From a bacterium (GTDB taxonomy: Bacteria; Acidobacteriota; Thermoanaerobaculia; Multivoradales; J023): a stretch of 37,641 nt of DNA. The position numbers were made by a program, and so were the translations under genes. The DNA lies in contig JAAELT010000525.1 in the NCBI GenBank assembly GCA_024226315.1, positions 1 through 37,641 on the forward strand, in the 5' to 3' direction. Below, in pieces: positions 21,267 to 29,813 of the stretch (the first letter of the stretch is position 1; each line of letters starts with the position of its first letter). A model generated the notes under the pieces. The model saw only the letters and a program-made list of their open reading frames with translations, made no database searches and had not been told where the DNA came from.

Positions 21267-22618
21267 GCCGCCCCCCGGTGATAGCGCCGGAACAGGCCCC
21301 GCACCAGTTCGACGAATTCCGGCGCCGCCTCGCCGCCGGGCAGCAGCTGCCAGTGCAGCTGGGCGAGCTTCTCGGGCAGCGCCGGCTCCCGCGGCGAGGT
21401 GTCGTCGATCGCCACCGGCACGATGAAGGTCTCCGACGGCGCCACCTTGCGCGCCTCCTCCAACGCCTGGGTCCACTCCAGGCGGAAGAAGCGCCGCCGG
21501 CCGGTCAGGGTGTGGCGCGAGATCACCGGCACGAACAGCGAGCAGTCGCGGATGTTGCGCATCAGCCGGGTCTCGAAGTCGTCGCCGGCGCGCAGGTCGT
21601 CCTTGTCGAAGAACACGTCGACGCCGGCGGCCTCGAGCGCATTCTTGATCTTCTCGGCCGCCGCGCGGTCCTCGCTGGCGTAGCTCAGGAACACGGCGCC
21701 GGCCTCCGCCGCCGGCGCCGCGGCCGCCGGCGTGGCGACCGTGTCCGCCGCGCCGGCGCCGGCCTCGGCCGGATGGCGCTCGCGCCATCGCCGGTGGAGC
21801 TCGGTGGCGAACTGGAGCGCCCCGCCGCCGCGGTAGATCTCGGTGCCGCTGGCGAAGTGGCGCAGGAACAACACCAGGCTCTCGTCGTCCTGGATCTCCT
21901 CGTCCACCAGGTAGTCGGTGCGGCCGCGGGCCAGGAGCAGCCGCTGGCGCTTGGTGGTGCGCAGGAAGAAGCGCGCCAGCCAGCCGCCGAAGCTGCTGCC
22001 TAGGATCAGCAGGCTGCGGCGGCCGAGCTCGTCGAAGAGCAGCGGCGGCTGGCGGCTCTCCGACTGCAGGGAGTGGACGAACTCCAGCACGTCCTCCTGG
22101 GTGACGGCGTAGGCCGGCACCGCCGACAGCTTGCCCAGCAGGTGGTAGACCACCGGTCCGGCGGCATCGGCGGGGATGTCCTCCATGGCGTCGGGCGCAT
22201 AGGAGAAGACGCGCGCCTCGGCCGAGCGCACCTGCTCCAGGGCCCGCTGCAGCAGCGAGTCGAAGGTGGTGGTGACGAAGAGCTCGAAGGCCTCGATCTC
22301 GGCCAGCCGGAGGAGCGGCTCGGGCACCGGCAGCTCTTCGTCGCCGGGCATCACCGTCTTGAGCGCCGAGTACAAGAACTCCCAGGGCTTGCCCTGATCG
22401 AGGAAGCGGCAGGCCACGGCGTTGAGCTGGCCGTCCTCCGGCAACTCGCCAGACGCCACGCCCAGATACTCCGCCAGCCGCTCGGCGAGCAGCGGATAGA
22501 GCAGCGTCTCACGGTCGCCGTCGCGGACCGTCAGCAGGTCCTGACCGACGATCGGGACGACGCGCCGCTCCTCGATGAGCTGCAGCAGCTGATCCCAAAA
22601 CAGGCTGGACTCGGCGAT
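21263..22618 (-). CDS. SIR2-like/TIR fusion protein, probably starting at ATC
   Basis: A protein of about 451 residues. Residues ~15-260 look SIR2-like: nucleotide loop VVPIVGQDLL (20-29), TTTFDSLLQRAL (116-127), VVYHLLG with His 159, and LILGSSFGGWLAR (204-216). After an Ala/Gly-rich linker a TIR domain begins at about 308 (AVFLSYASEDRAAA), with a candidate catalytic Glu 381 in FFRLEWTQALEEA. Both folds are known NAD-consuming effectors or signal makers in bacterial immunity. The first ATG/GTG/TTG in frame is the GTG at 22459, which would delete the nucleotide loop. Coding continues upstream to an in-frame TGA at 22637. An ATC at 22618 lies eight bases after GGGAG, so I place the start there. 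The stop overlaps the STAND gene start. Confidence 0.8.
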   Translation of the reverse strand: MAESSLFWDQLLQLIEERRVVPIVGQDLLTVRDGDRETLLYPLLAERLAEYLGVASGELPEDGQLNAVACRFLDQGKPWEFLYSALKTVMPGDEELPVPEPLLRLAEIEAFELFVTTTFDSLLQRALEQVRSAEARVFSYAPDAMEDIPADAAGPVVYHLLGKLSAVPAYAVTQEDVLEFVHSLQSESRQPPLLFDELGRRSLLILGSSFGGWLARFFLRTTKRQRLLLARGRTDYLVDEEIQDDESLVLFLRHFASGTEIYRGGGALQFATELHRRWRERHPAEAGAGAADTVATPAAAAPAAEAGAVFLSYASEDRAAAEKIKNALEAAGVDVFFDKDDLRAGDDFETRLMRNIRDCSLFVPVISRHTLTGRRRFFRLEWTQALEEARKVAPSETFIVPVAIDDTSPREPALPEKLAQLHWQLLPGGEAAPEFVELVRGLFRRYHRGAA

Positions 22619-22842
22619 GGTGATGGCTCCCGGTCTTCAGGCGAGTGGATCGGGTCCCGCGTCCTCTCCCGGCTTCGCGGCGGGAATCGGGCCGCGCCCG
22701 ATCATGTTATCGCCAATCGGGGCGCCTTGGTCCGCGTCCGGACGAGGTGGTTGGCACCGCCGGCAACTCGGTGCCTTCCTCCAGCTCCTCGCCCGGCGGC
22801 GGGATCTTCGGCCCGGGGGACGAGACGGGCTTCGGGGCTCGG
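22619..22842 (-). promoter_or_regulatory. Gap before the SIR2-TIR gene, with palindrome and 22-codon leader frame
   Basis: This 224-bp gap separates the membrane-protein gene from the SIR2-TIR gene. A perfect inverted repeat, ATCGGGC-CGC-GCCCGAT, lies at 22686-22702 and could be an operator or a hairpin. A minus-strand ATG at 22705 opens a 22-codon frame that ends at the TGA at 22637, in the same frame as the SIR2-TIR gene and 18 bases before its presumed start. It may be a leader peptide, or the TGA may interrupt a longer N-terminus. I see no consensus promoter. Confidence 0.4.
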
Positions 22843-23667
22843 CTACTTCGCCAGGTCGGTGAACTCGATACTCCCGATGAGTTGCCGCAGCTCCACGGAA
22901 GGTTCCTCGACCCGCGTGGGCAGGGTCCAGGCCAGGATCTCGTGCAGGTGCCGGGGAGTCCGGACCACTGTCACGCGGTAGACGAGGTCGATGCCGTCGA
23001 ACTTGCCGCTGATCTCCTGCTGCAGACCCGAGAAGCTGTCGATCGTCACCGTCTCGGTATCGCCGATGCGCTCGCCCAGGGTCTGGTCGGCCATCGAGTC
23101 GATCTGGTACTTCAGGTAGTCCGCCAGCTTCAGTTGCGGATCGAGCTCTGATCCAGGGGTCGAAAGGACCATCAGGTAGAGCTCCCGGATCGGCCAGGAG
23201 ACCTCCAGGTTCGCCTCCACATTGAGCTCCATTGAGTCGGTCCAGCCACCTCGAAGCCGAACCTGGGTCAGCCCGTCGTCGCTGACGAAGACCTTCTCTT
23301 TCTGCGAGGCTCCTTCGACTGCCGACTTGATGCTTCGTGCCAGTACGAAGCCGCCGGCGCCGAGGCTGAGCAGCAGGCCGAAGATCGCCGGGACCCGGCC
23401 CGCCCCGGTGCCTCGGACCGCTCCCAGGACGATCGCCGCCAGGCCACATACGAACGCCACGCCGTACACGAAGAGGATCCCGATGCCCAGCAAGGCGGCA
23501 AAGACCGCGGGGAGCTTCGCCACCAACAAGGTGGACGCGGCCGTCAGATTGGCGGCGATCGCCAGGGCGGCCAGGATCCAGCTGCCGTGACCGAGCAAGC
23601 GAAGCGCCGTGTGCCACTTCGAACGGTCGACGGTGGCGTACATGCCGCCCGAGAGTCGCTCATCCAT
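22843..23667 (-). CDS. Membrane protein with C-terminal extracytoplasmic domain
   Basis: A 274-residue protein. The N-terminal ~110 residues hold about three transmembrane helices (GSWILAALAIAANLTAAS, AVFAALLGIGILFVYGVAFV, VPAIFGLLLSLGAGGFVLA). After them comes a ~165-residue domain starting KVFVSDDGLTQVRLRGGWTD, with alternating strands and helices. This resembles small lipid- or photosystem-type PsbP/DUF1795 folds (a strand, a Gly-Trp turn, then a helix), but only loosely. A strong AGGGAGG site lies six bases before the ATG at 23667, which overlaps the end of the lipoprotein gene by eight bases, so the two are probably co-translated partners. Function is unknown. Confidence 0.75.
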   Translation of the reverse strand: MDERLSGGMYATVDRSKWHTALRLLGHGSWILAALAIAANLTAASTLLVAKLPAVFAALLGIGILFVYGVAFVCGLAAIVLGAVRGTGAGRVPAIFGLLLSLGAGGFVLARSIKSAVEGASQKEKVFVSDDGLTQVRLRGGWTDSMELNVEANLEVSWPIRELYLMVLSTPGSELDPQLKLADYLKYQIDSMADQTLGERIGDTETVTIDSFSGLQQEISGKFDGIDLVYRVTVVRTPRHLHEILAWTLPTRVEEPSVELRQLIGSIEFTDLAK

Positions 23668-24712
23668 CCCGGACCTCCCTCCGAGTCGCGCGGTCCGAAG
23701 CCGTGGCGAAGTACCTCACGTCGAGGTGATGCCACAGCTTGTTCACGAACAGGGAGAGCTCGATCGAGCTCTCGTCCAGCTCCCACAGGTAATTGATAAT
23801 CCAAGAGAATCCGACCAGGACCGCTTCGTCGTCGATCTCGCGTTTCAGCTCCGCCGTCGGCTCACCGTAGAGCGACACGAGATGCGCGTAGGCGTGCTCG
23901 TACTCCTCCCGGATCTTCTCCTTGGCCTCGGCGTCCTCGTCGATCGCCCCCAGCGGATGCGTGAGCAGGATCTGCTCGAGACCCATCGAGGCGTCGCCGA
24001 TCTGGAACAGGGCTTCGAAGGTCGTCCGGCCGAACGGCAGACGCGCCACCATGAGCGTGCAGTGCATCCGGCGGTATTCGTCGGGCTCGGCGATCTCCTC
24101 TACCGGATATTCGCAGGCACCGGGGATCTCCTCCTCCGGCATGCCCCACGAAAGACCATCCCAGCCGACGATAGCGGTCCCGAACCAGGCCGGCCTCGGC
24201 GGCGGCGTGAGTGATGCGGGCGGAGCGTCGGTTGGAGCTTCGATCTCAGCCAGGAGCTCGGCCAACTCGATCCAGTCTTCCTCACCCTCGTCGTGGGAGC
24301 CCACGCTGCCACCATGGACGAAGAACCAGGTCCGCTCGGCAGTCGCCTCCCCCTCGGCGACGACCGCCGGCACGTCCAACAGGGGATGTCGCCCCAGCTC
24401 GGGACGTCCGAAACCGCCGAGCTCGAACGTCGTGTCGATCCGTATGAAGTGCGAGCCGAAGAGCTGATAGAAGGCGACCCGGTAGTTCGGGCTCAGCGAT
24501 TCGACGGGAATGCTGGTCAGGAGGATGCGGATCTCGGACTCGTACTCCGGATGAGCGACCGACCAGGCCGCGTCCAGCTCGAACTCCGCCACGAGCTTTG
24601 TGTCGTCCCAGGAAATCGGGAACCCCGACGGCAGCTCACCCTTCTTGGAGCAGCCGAGTACGGCGAGCGCGAGCAAGCTCGAAACGAGAACGTGGCGTAT
24701 GCTCCTTCTCAC
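23660..24712 (-). CDS. Lipoprotein of unknown function
   Basis: A 350-residue lipoprotein. The signal (RHVLVSSLLALAVLGC) ends in a proper lipobox with the acylated Cys at about residue 21, followed by SKKGE, which would favour the outer membrane. The mature part is acidic, with a proline-rich linker (PTDAPPASLTPPPRP) dividing it into two domains of ~160 and ~165 residues. The second opens with AIVGWDGLSWGMPEEEI, a pattern seen in small exported proteins whose gene products pair with membrane partners. The start is GTG at 24712 with AGAGGGG five bases upstream. The stop overlaps the membrane-protein gene. I cannot name the family. Confidence 0.75.
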   Translation of the reverse strand: MRRSIRHVLVSSLLALAVLGCSKKGELPSGFPISWDDTKLVAEFELDAAWSVAHPEYESEIRILLTSIPVESLSPNYRVAFYQLFGSHFIRIDTTFELGGFGRPELGRHPLLDVPAVVAEGEATAERTWFFVHGGSVGSHDEGEEDWIELAELLAEIEAPTDAPPASLTPPPRPAWFGTAIVGWDGLSWGMPEEEIPGACEYPVEEIAEPDEYRRMHCTLMVARLPFGRTTFEALFQIGDASMGLEQILLTHPLGAIDEDAEAKEKIREEYEHAYAHLVSLYGEPTAELKREIDDEAVLVGFSWIINYLWELDESSIELSLFVNKLWHHLDVRYFATASDRATRREVRDG

Positions 24713-24770
24713 GCATGCCCCTCTTCGCGGCTCGAGAGCATCATGTCTCTCCCCTTCGGTGTATCTGAGA

Positions 24771-25505
24771 TCAGCCGCCGGGTTTCCTGCCCACGAACAC
24801 TTCGAGCGTAACATCCTCCACTTCCGAGTGGTCGAAGGGCAGAGCCTCTGGCACGAACCCGACATCGGCCAGCAGGCGCAGCCAGTCCGCCCGCGCGAAC
24901 AGGCCCACGACGTGGCGGTCGTGCTCGACGCGCACCGTGCCGTCGCTCTCGCGCAGGAGGTACGCGAAGTCCACGAGATAGGTGGAGTCGGCCGGGTCCG
25001 GATCCCAGGTCCACTCCAGGTAGCGCAGGGCACGGGTCGCGCCATCGTGACCGCCGTGGCTGGTCGACGCGCGGAAGCTCGCGCGCACGAAATCGGGGGC
25101 GAAGAGGGCCGCGCCGCCCGGTTGGCAGTGGACCCAGGCAGTCTCGATCGCCCGGCGCAGATCGGTCTCGGTGGTCATGTACACCACTGCGTCGTGGACG
25201 AAGACGCAGTCGAAGAGACGACCGAGCCGGACAGTCCGCATGTCGCCCTCGACGTGCTCGCACTCCGGATTGAGAGCGCGGCTCACCTCCAGCATGCCCG
25301 CCGATCGGTCGACCAGGGTGGCCTGAAACCGCGGCTTCAGAAACGAGGCGTTATTGCCTCCCCCACTGCCGAGCTCGAGCAGCGTCCGCGCCGGCCGCTC
25401 ACAGGCGGCCAGCAACGCCTGCCGGTAGAACGCCGCCGCCTCCGCGTAGTCGGCCGGCGCCGAGAGAAGCGGCCACCAGGATGCGAGATCTTCGTATAGC
25501 TTCAC
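24771..25505 (-). CDS. Class I SAM-dependent methyltransferase
   Basis: A 244-residue methyltransferase. Motif I reads LLELGSGGGNNASFL at about 42-56, followed by the acidic end of strand 2 (ATLVDRSAGML), motif II-like EHVEGDMRTVRL and FDCVFVHDAVVYM. A central insertion (about 145-185) and the closing EDVTLEVFVGRK fit small-molecule methyltransferases. The acceptor is unknown. The gene begins six bases after the stop of the larger methyltransferase upstream, so they form an operon and may modify the same molecule. Confidence 0.85.
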   Translation of the reverse strand: MKLYEDLASWWPLLSAPADYAEAAAFYRQALLAACERPARTLLELGSGGGNNASFLKPRFQATLVDRSAGMLEVSRALNPECEHVEGDMRTVRLGRLFDCVFVHDAVVYMTTETDLRRAIETAWVHCQPGGAALFAPDFVRASFRASTSHGGHDGATRALRYLEWTWDPDPADSTYLVDFAYLLRESDGTVRVEHDRHVVGLFARADWLRLLADVGFVPEALPFDHSEVEDVTLEVFVGRKPGG

Positions 25506-25511
25506 CGTCTT

Positions 25512-26717
25512 TTACCTTTCACGCCCGAGCACCTGCTTCAGAGACATCCACCGCCGGCGCCAGCGGCCGAAGCGACTGGCTTCGAACATCGTCACCTGCT
25601 TCTGGAGCTCTTCGGCCCGGCGCGAGGTCTCGACCAGAGGCAGCAGCAGGAGAGTGGCGTCGACGGTGCCGCTCGCGATCGCGTACCTGCGGCCGGTGAC
25701 GGTGCTGATCGCCTCGAGACGCAGTTCGGCGCCAGGCTGGATCTCGTCGGCGGACTCATAATCTACTGACCAGGCGGCGTCGAGAGCGCCGCCGGGGGCA
25801 CCGAGCAACCGCGCGACACCCGGCCAGTCTCCCCGCGGCCGGCATTGCCCCATCCTCTCACCGTCGATTTCGACGACCACCTCGGGCGGCTCGTGCCAGC
25901 CGTCCGGATCGGCGGCCCAACCCGTCAGCCGAAGCCGCCGGCGGGACGCGTCCAGCTCGCAGGTTTCGAGACAACCCGCCGGCCCGCGCTCGAGCTGTAG
26001 CTCCCCGGGATCGGGCTCGGCACCACGAATCACCACGTAGACGTCCTGCAGGTGCCAGAGGGCGCGCGGGAAGCGGTGGAATCGGACCTCGCCCGGCGTC
26101 ACCCGGCTGAGGACCCGCTCGACGTACTCCGGCGTCACCCGGGTGCTGCCGTAGTCGTCCAGCGACAGGACCCCGCTCTCGCTCCAGCGCTCGAACGAGA
26201 ATCCCTCCCGCGGCCTCGGGGCCCCGGGCGGCAGTGTCGACTGATCGAGGACCGAGAAGACCAGCATGCCGTCCTCCGCCAGCGCCTCGAGCCAGCGCCG
26301 CAGCCAGCCCGTGAAGGTCGGCTCCGGGAGATGGGTGAGCACGGAGTAGGACAGGATCGCGTCGAACCGATCGCGGACCGGGGGGACGTCGTCGGGATCG
26401 ACCGGGGTCACGATGCCCTGGACCCCGAGCTGTTCCCGCTGGAACTCCACCGCCGCCGGGTCGACGTCGGCGCACCACAGCCGGTCGGCAGGCAGGGGCT
26501 GTAGCAGGAGCCGCGTCAACCTGCCGTAACCGCTACCGAAATCGAGCAACCGGCCCAACCCCCGCCACTCCGTGCCGAAACGCCAGTCCAGCAGCTGCGA
26601 GGTCATGTCGTACGCTTCCAGGCCGGAACGGAAATAGTCGAAGACCGCCGCCGGGCGGTAGCCGCACTGAGTCGCGAGCGCCGTCCTGAACATCGAATCC
26701 CCGGGGTGGATCGACAT
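25512..26717 (-). CDS. Methyltransferase with C-terminal GWA-type domain and coiled tail
   Basis: A 401-residue protein. The N-terminal ~215 residues are a class I methyltransferase with motif I LLDFGSGYGRLTRLLL and later DRFDAILSYSVLTHL and LAEDGMLVFSV. A beta-type domain follows around RRLRLTGWAADPDGW and VVVEIDGERMGQCRPRGDW, similar to the domain found after glycosyl- and methyltransferases of O-antigen and surface polysaccharide synthesis. The last ~40 residues (EELQKQVTMFEASRFGRW onward) match the amphipathic tail often seen in those enzymes. I infer a role in capping or decorating a cell-surface glycan. The ATG at 26717 has GAGGG about seven bases upstream. The long frame reaching 28016 is a shadow of the MFS gene. 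Confidence 0.8.
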   Translation of the reverse strand: MSIHPGDSMFRTALATQCGYRPAAVFDYFRSGLEAYDMTSQLLDWRFGTEWRGLGRLLDFGSGYGRLTRLLLQPLPADRLWCADVDPAAVEFQREQLGVQGIVTPVDPDDVPPVRDRFDAILSYSVLTHLPEPTFTGWLRRWLEALAEDGMLVFSVLDQSTLPPGAPRPREGFSFERWSESGVLSLDDYGSTRVTPEYVERVLSRVTPGEVRFHRFPRALWHLQDVYVVIRGAEPDPGELQLERGPAGCLETCELDASRRRLRLTGWAADPDGWHEPPEVVVEIDGERMGQCRPRGDWPGVARLLGAPGGALDAAWSVDYESADEIQPGAELRLEAISTVTGRRYAIASGTVDATLLLLPLVETSRRAEELQKQVTMFEASRFGRWRRRWMSLKQVLGRER

Positions 26718-26803
26718 CTCGACGCCCTCGATCCGTTCGTGCAGCGGGGATGTGATTCCGCCGCGTCTCGACGCGAGCGATTCCCCGGGGGCGTGCTTCT
26801 GGC

Positions 26804-28084
26804 TCAAGGCGTCCTCCGTTGTGTCTCGCGCATGTCGGCTTCCCGGCGCTCCCGCGGGACCACCAGCACGATCCAGAGTAGACCGGCCACCACGGACACG
26901 CAAGCGAACGCGACGATCCCCTGCCGCAGGCTCAGAAGCCCGCTCTCGAGCAGCAGGCTTGCACTGAGGATGCTCACGGAGTCCGCGAGCATGAGCAGCA
27001 TCCACTCGCTGGCGAACACGCGGCCCCGGAAGCCGTCCTCGGTGCGCTGCTGCAACAGCACGGTGGAGACCACCCAGTTGGCGCCACTCGGCACGTGGGC
27101 GAGCATCACCAGTACCATCAAGGCGTAGGACCAGGGCACCGCGCCGGCCAGCACGTAGAACAGGCCACTGCTGACGATGCCCAGCCCGATGAGTGCCGGC
27201 CAGTGCCTCTGTTTCGGCACCCAGGCGCGCGCGGCGATCGGGCCCAGGCCGGTGCCGAGGCCGCGGGCGGCATAGAGCATGCCGATACCCACCGCCGGCG
27301 CCAGGGGCTCGATCTGTTCGCCGACCAGCGTCAGCATGTAGACCTGGGCGCCGCCGCCGAGCGCCCACGCCGCCTTGGTGAGGGCGATGCGGCCGATCCG
27401 CGGAACCCGGCGCATGTGGCGCCAGCCGTCGACGATCTCGCCGAAGGCCGCGGCCACGCGCTTCGGGGCTCCGGAGAGGTCGGTCGATTGCGGGATGACG
27501 GTGCGGAAGACGAAGAATGCCGAGATCACGTAGCTGGCGCTGTCGATCACGAACACCCACTTCAGGCCGAGCCACTCCGTGGCGAGCCCGCCGAGCGCCG
27601 CGCCCACGGCCAGCAACGTCGACCAGGTGGCGGCCGACAGCGCGTTGGCGGTGAGCAGCTCGCGCTTGCTGGTGACGTTGGGGATCGAGGCGCTGCGCGC
27701 CGGGATGTAGACCGAGCCGAACACCACCTGGGCGACCAGCAGCCCGTACAGCAGGGGCAGATGACCCGGCTCGTCGACGAGCAGGAAGCCCAGGACCACG
27801 ACGGCCCGGCAGAGGTCCGAGGCGATCATCAGCCGGCGCCGATCGAAGCGGTCGACCAGCAGGCCGGCCACCGGCGCGGCCAGGCCCCAGGGAATCAGCC
27901 TGGTGAGCAGCACCGCTCCGAGCGCCAGCGGCGAGTCGGTGAGGCTGCGCACCAGGGTGTAGACGGCGATGGTGTTGAACCAGTCGCCGAGAAACGAGGT
28001 GACGTCCGAGAACCACAGGTACCGGAAGTTCCGGTTGCCGCGGATCAGCTCGACGTAGCCCGCGGATTGTCTTTGCTCGTGCAC
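26804..28084 (-). CDS. MFS exporter (EntS/MFS_3-like)
   Basis: A 426-residue inner-membrane transporter with about 12 helices in two halves. The first loop carries GLLVDRFDRRRLMI, the family's cytoplasmic signature between helices 2 and 3, and FRGRVFASEWML shows its counterpart in the second half. The start, FRYLWFSDVTSFLGDWFNTIA, is typical of the group related to the enterobactin exporter EntS and macrolide exporters, which run on the proton gradient. The cargo is unknown. It sits between a sensor kinase (25 bases upstream) and the methyltransferase pair, all on the minus strand. Confidence 0.85.
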   Translation of the reverse strand: MHEQRQSAGYVELIRGNRNFRYLWFSDVTSFLGDWFNTIAVYTLVRSLTDSPLALGAVLLTRLIPWGLAAPVAGLLVDRFDRRRLMIASDLCRAVVVLGFLLVDEPGHLPLLYGLLVAQVVFGSVYIPARSASIPNVTSKRELLTANALSAATWSTLLAVGAALGGLATEWLGLKWVFVIDSASYVISAFFVFRTVIPQSTDLSGAPKRVAAAFGEIVDGWRHMRRVPRIGRIALTKAAWALGGGAQVYMLTLVGEQIEPLAPAVGIGMLYAARGLGTGLGPIAARAWVPKQRHWPALIGLGIVSSGLFYVLAGAVPWSYALMVLVMLAHVPSGANWVVSTVLLQQRTEDGFRGRVFASEWMLLMLADSVSILSASLLLESGLLSLRQGIVAFACVSVVAGLLWIVLVVPRERREADMRETQRRTP

Positions 28085-28109
28085 CGAGGGTCTCCGGTGC
28101 GGAGACCTA

Positions 28110-29696
28110 TCACGGATCGGTCGCGATTAGCGTCCCGGCATCCGCCAGCGTGAAGCAGAACGTGCTGCCGCGGCCCTGACCCTCGGATTCGACCCAGACC
28201 CGGCCACCGTGGACCTCGACGATGCGCTTGACCAGCGCCAGGCCCACCCCGGTGCCGGCGATGCTCTGATCGAGGCGCTCGAAGAGCCCGAAGACCTTGT
28301 CGTGATAGCGCGGATCGATGCCGATGCCGTTGTCGCTGACGTAGAAGACCCGCTCTGCGCCATCTCGCCGTACGCCGACCTCGACCCGGGGCTCGGGGTG
28401 ATCCCCGGTGAACTTGATCGCGTTGTCGATCAGGTTCTGGTACACCTCGAGCAGACGGGTCCGGTCGCCGACCACCCGAGGCAGATCGGGCTCGATCTCC
28501 ACCCGCCCGCGGCGCTCGGCGATCTGTCCCGCGACCAGGTCGACCGCCTCACGGGCGAGCTCGCCAAGGGGGATCTCTTCGGCAGGATTGAGCACGCGTC
28601 CCACGCGCGAGAGCTCCAGCAGCTCTTCGAGCAGTCTGCCCATGGTCTCCGTGGCCGCTTCGATCCGCGCCATGTCGTTGCGCATCAGTTCAGCGTTGCC
28701 ACGTTCGGCGTCCTGCTGGAGCAGGCCGAGGAAGCCGCGGATGGTCACGAGCGGACTCTTGAGGTCGTGCGAGACAGTGTAGGTGAAGCGTTCGAGCTCG
28801 GCGTTCTTGGCCTCGAGCTCGCGGACGAAGGCCTCGCGCTCGGCTTCGGCCCGCCGGCGTTCGGTGACGTCGTGCGCGACAGTGAGGATATGCGGCTCGC
28901 CCGCGATCTCGATGACCTCGATCCAGACCAGCAAGCTGCGCACTTCGCCCGACTTCATGCGGAAGTCGTTCGGTCGCTCGCGGACCCTGCCCTCGCGGCG
29001 GAGCTCCTCCATCAAGCGCTCCCGGGCTTCGGGCTCCACCCACACCCCGATGTCGAGGGCGGTGCGGCCGATCACCTCTTCCCGGCTCCAACCGGTAAGC
29101 CGCGTGAAGCCTTCGTTGAAATCCGCGATCTTGCCGTCGGGGATCGAACTGATGAGGATGGCGTCGGGGCTGGCGCGGAAGGCCTTGGAGAACTTCTCTT
29201 CCGAGACCCGCAGCGACTCCTGCGCCCGCTTGTGCTCGGAGACGTCGCGCAGTACCGAGACCAGCTTCTGCTCCCCGTCCGCGATGAACTCCGCGGAAAT
29301 CGAGACGGGGCGAAGCTCCCCGGACTTGAGGCGCAGGCTCGTCTCCAGCTCGACCACTCGGCCCTCGGCCGAGAGCATGCCGAGAATGCGGTCTCGGTCT
29401 TCCGCGATTCCCCAGATCTCGAGCTCGCGCGTGGTCCGGCCGAGAGCCTCTTCGCGCCGATAACCGCTCCATCGGGTGAAGCCGTCGTTGAAGTCGATCA
29501 GGCGTCCGTCCGGCAACGAGGTCACGATGATCGAGTCCGGGCTGGCCCTGAAAGCCAACGCGAGAGTCGCTTCCGAGGCTCGCTTGGCATGCTCCGCGGC
29601 GCTGGAGCTCTCGCCGAGCCGGCGCAGGGCGGCACGGGTCCGGCCGAGGACGATCAGGAGAGCCAGGGCGACGGCGGCGAGTATCCAGCTGATCAC
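28110..29696 (-). CDS. Histidine kinase with two PAS domains
   Basis: A 528-residue kinase with one N-terminal helix (ISWILAAVALALLIVLG). Two PAS domains follow, opening at about 48 (FRASPDSIIVTSLPDGRLIDFN) and 173 (FRASPDAILISSIPDGKIADFN); their strong likeness points to internal duplication. A short coiled coil leads to the phospho-acceptor box TVSHDLKSPL with His 310. The HATPase domain shows NLIDNAIKF, VSDNGIGIDP and GTGVGLALVKRIVEVHGG. There is no response regulator beside it, so the partner lies elsewhere. The first gene-free stretch upstream (29697-29813) is shared with the divergent DUF885 gene. Confidence 0.88.
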   Translation of the reverse strand: MISWILAAVALALLIVLGRTRAALRRLGESSSAAEHAKRASEATLALAFRASPDSIIVTSLPDGRLIDFNDGFTRWSGYRREEALGRTTRELEIWGIAEDRDRILGMLSAEGRVVELETSLRLKSGELRPVSISAEFIADGEQKLVSVLRDVSEHKRAQESLRVSEEKFSKAFRASPDAILISSIPDGKIADFNEGFTRLTGWSREEVIGRTALDIGVWVEPEARERLMEELRREGRVRERPNDFRMKSGEVRSLLVWIEVIEIAGEPHILTVAHDVTERRRAEAEREAFVRELEAKNAELERFTYTVSHDLKSPLVTIRGFLGLLQQDAERGNAELMRNDMARIEAATETMGRLLEELLELSRVGRVLNPAEEIPLGELAREAVDLVAGQIAERRGRVEIEPDLPRVVGDRTRLLEVYQNLIDNAIKFTGDHPEPRVEVGVRRDGAERVFYVSDNGIGIDPRYHDKVFGLFERLDQSIAGTGVGLALVKRIVEVHGGRVWVESEGQGRGSTFCFTLADAGTLIATDP

Positions 29697-29813
29697 ATCT
29701 TCCTCATTGCGCTCGGAAATGGGTCTAGACTAGCAGCGACGGGCGCTCTGCGGACCAGCGGATTATACGGTGCGTCGAATCACCCCTCCAAGCCAGTCTC
29801 CAGGAGTTCCCAG

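Noticed and set aside
28209..29813. N-terminal extension of the DUF885 protein to 28209
   Set aside because: It is antisense to the PAS kinase; the signal peptide and ribosome site place the start at 29814.
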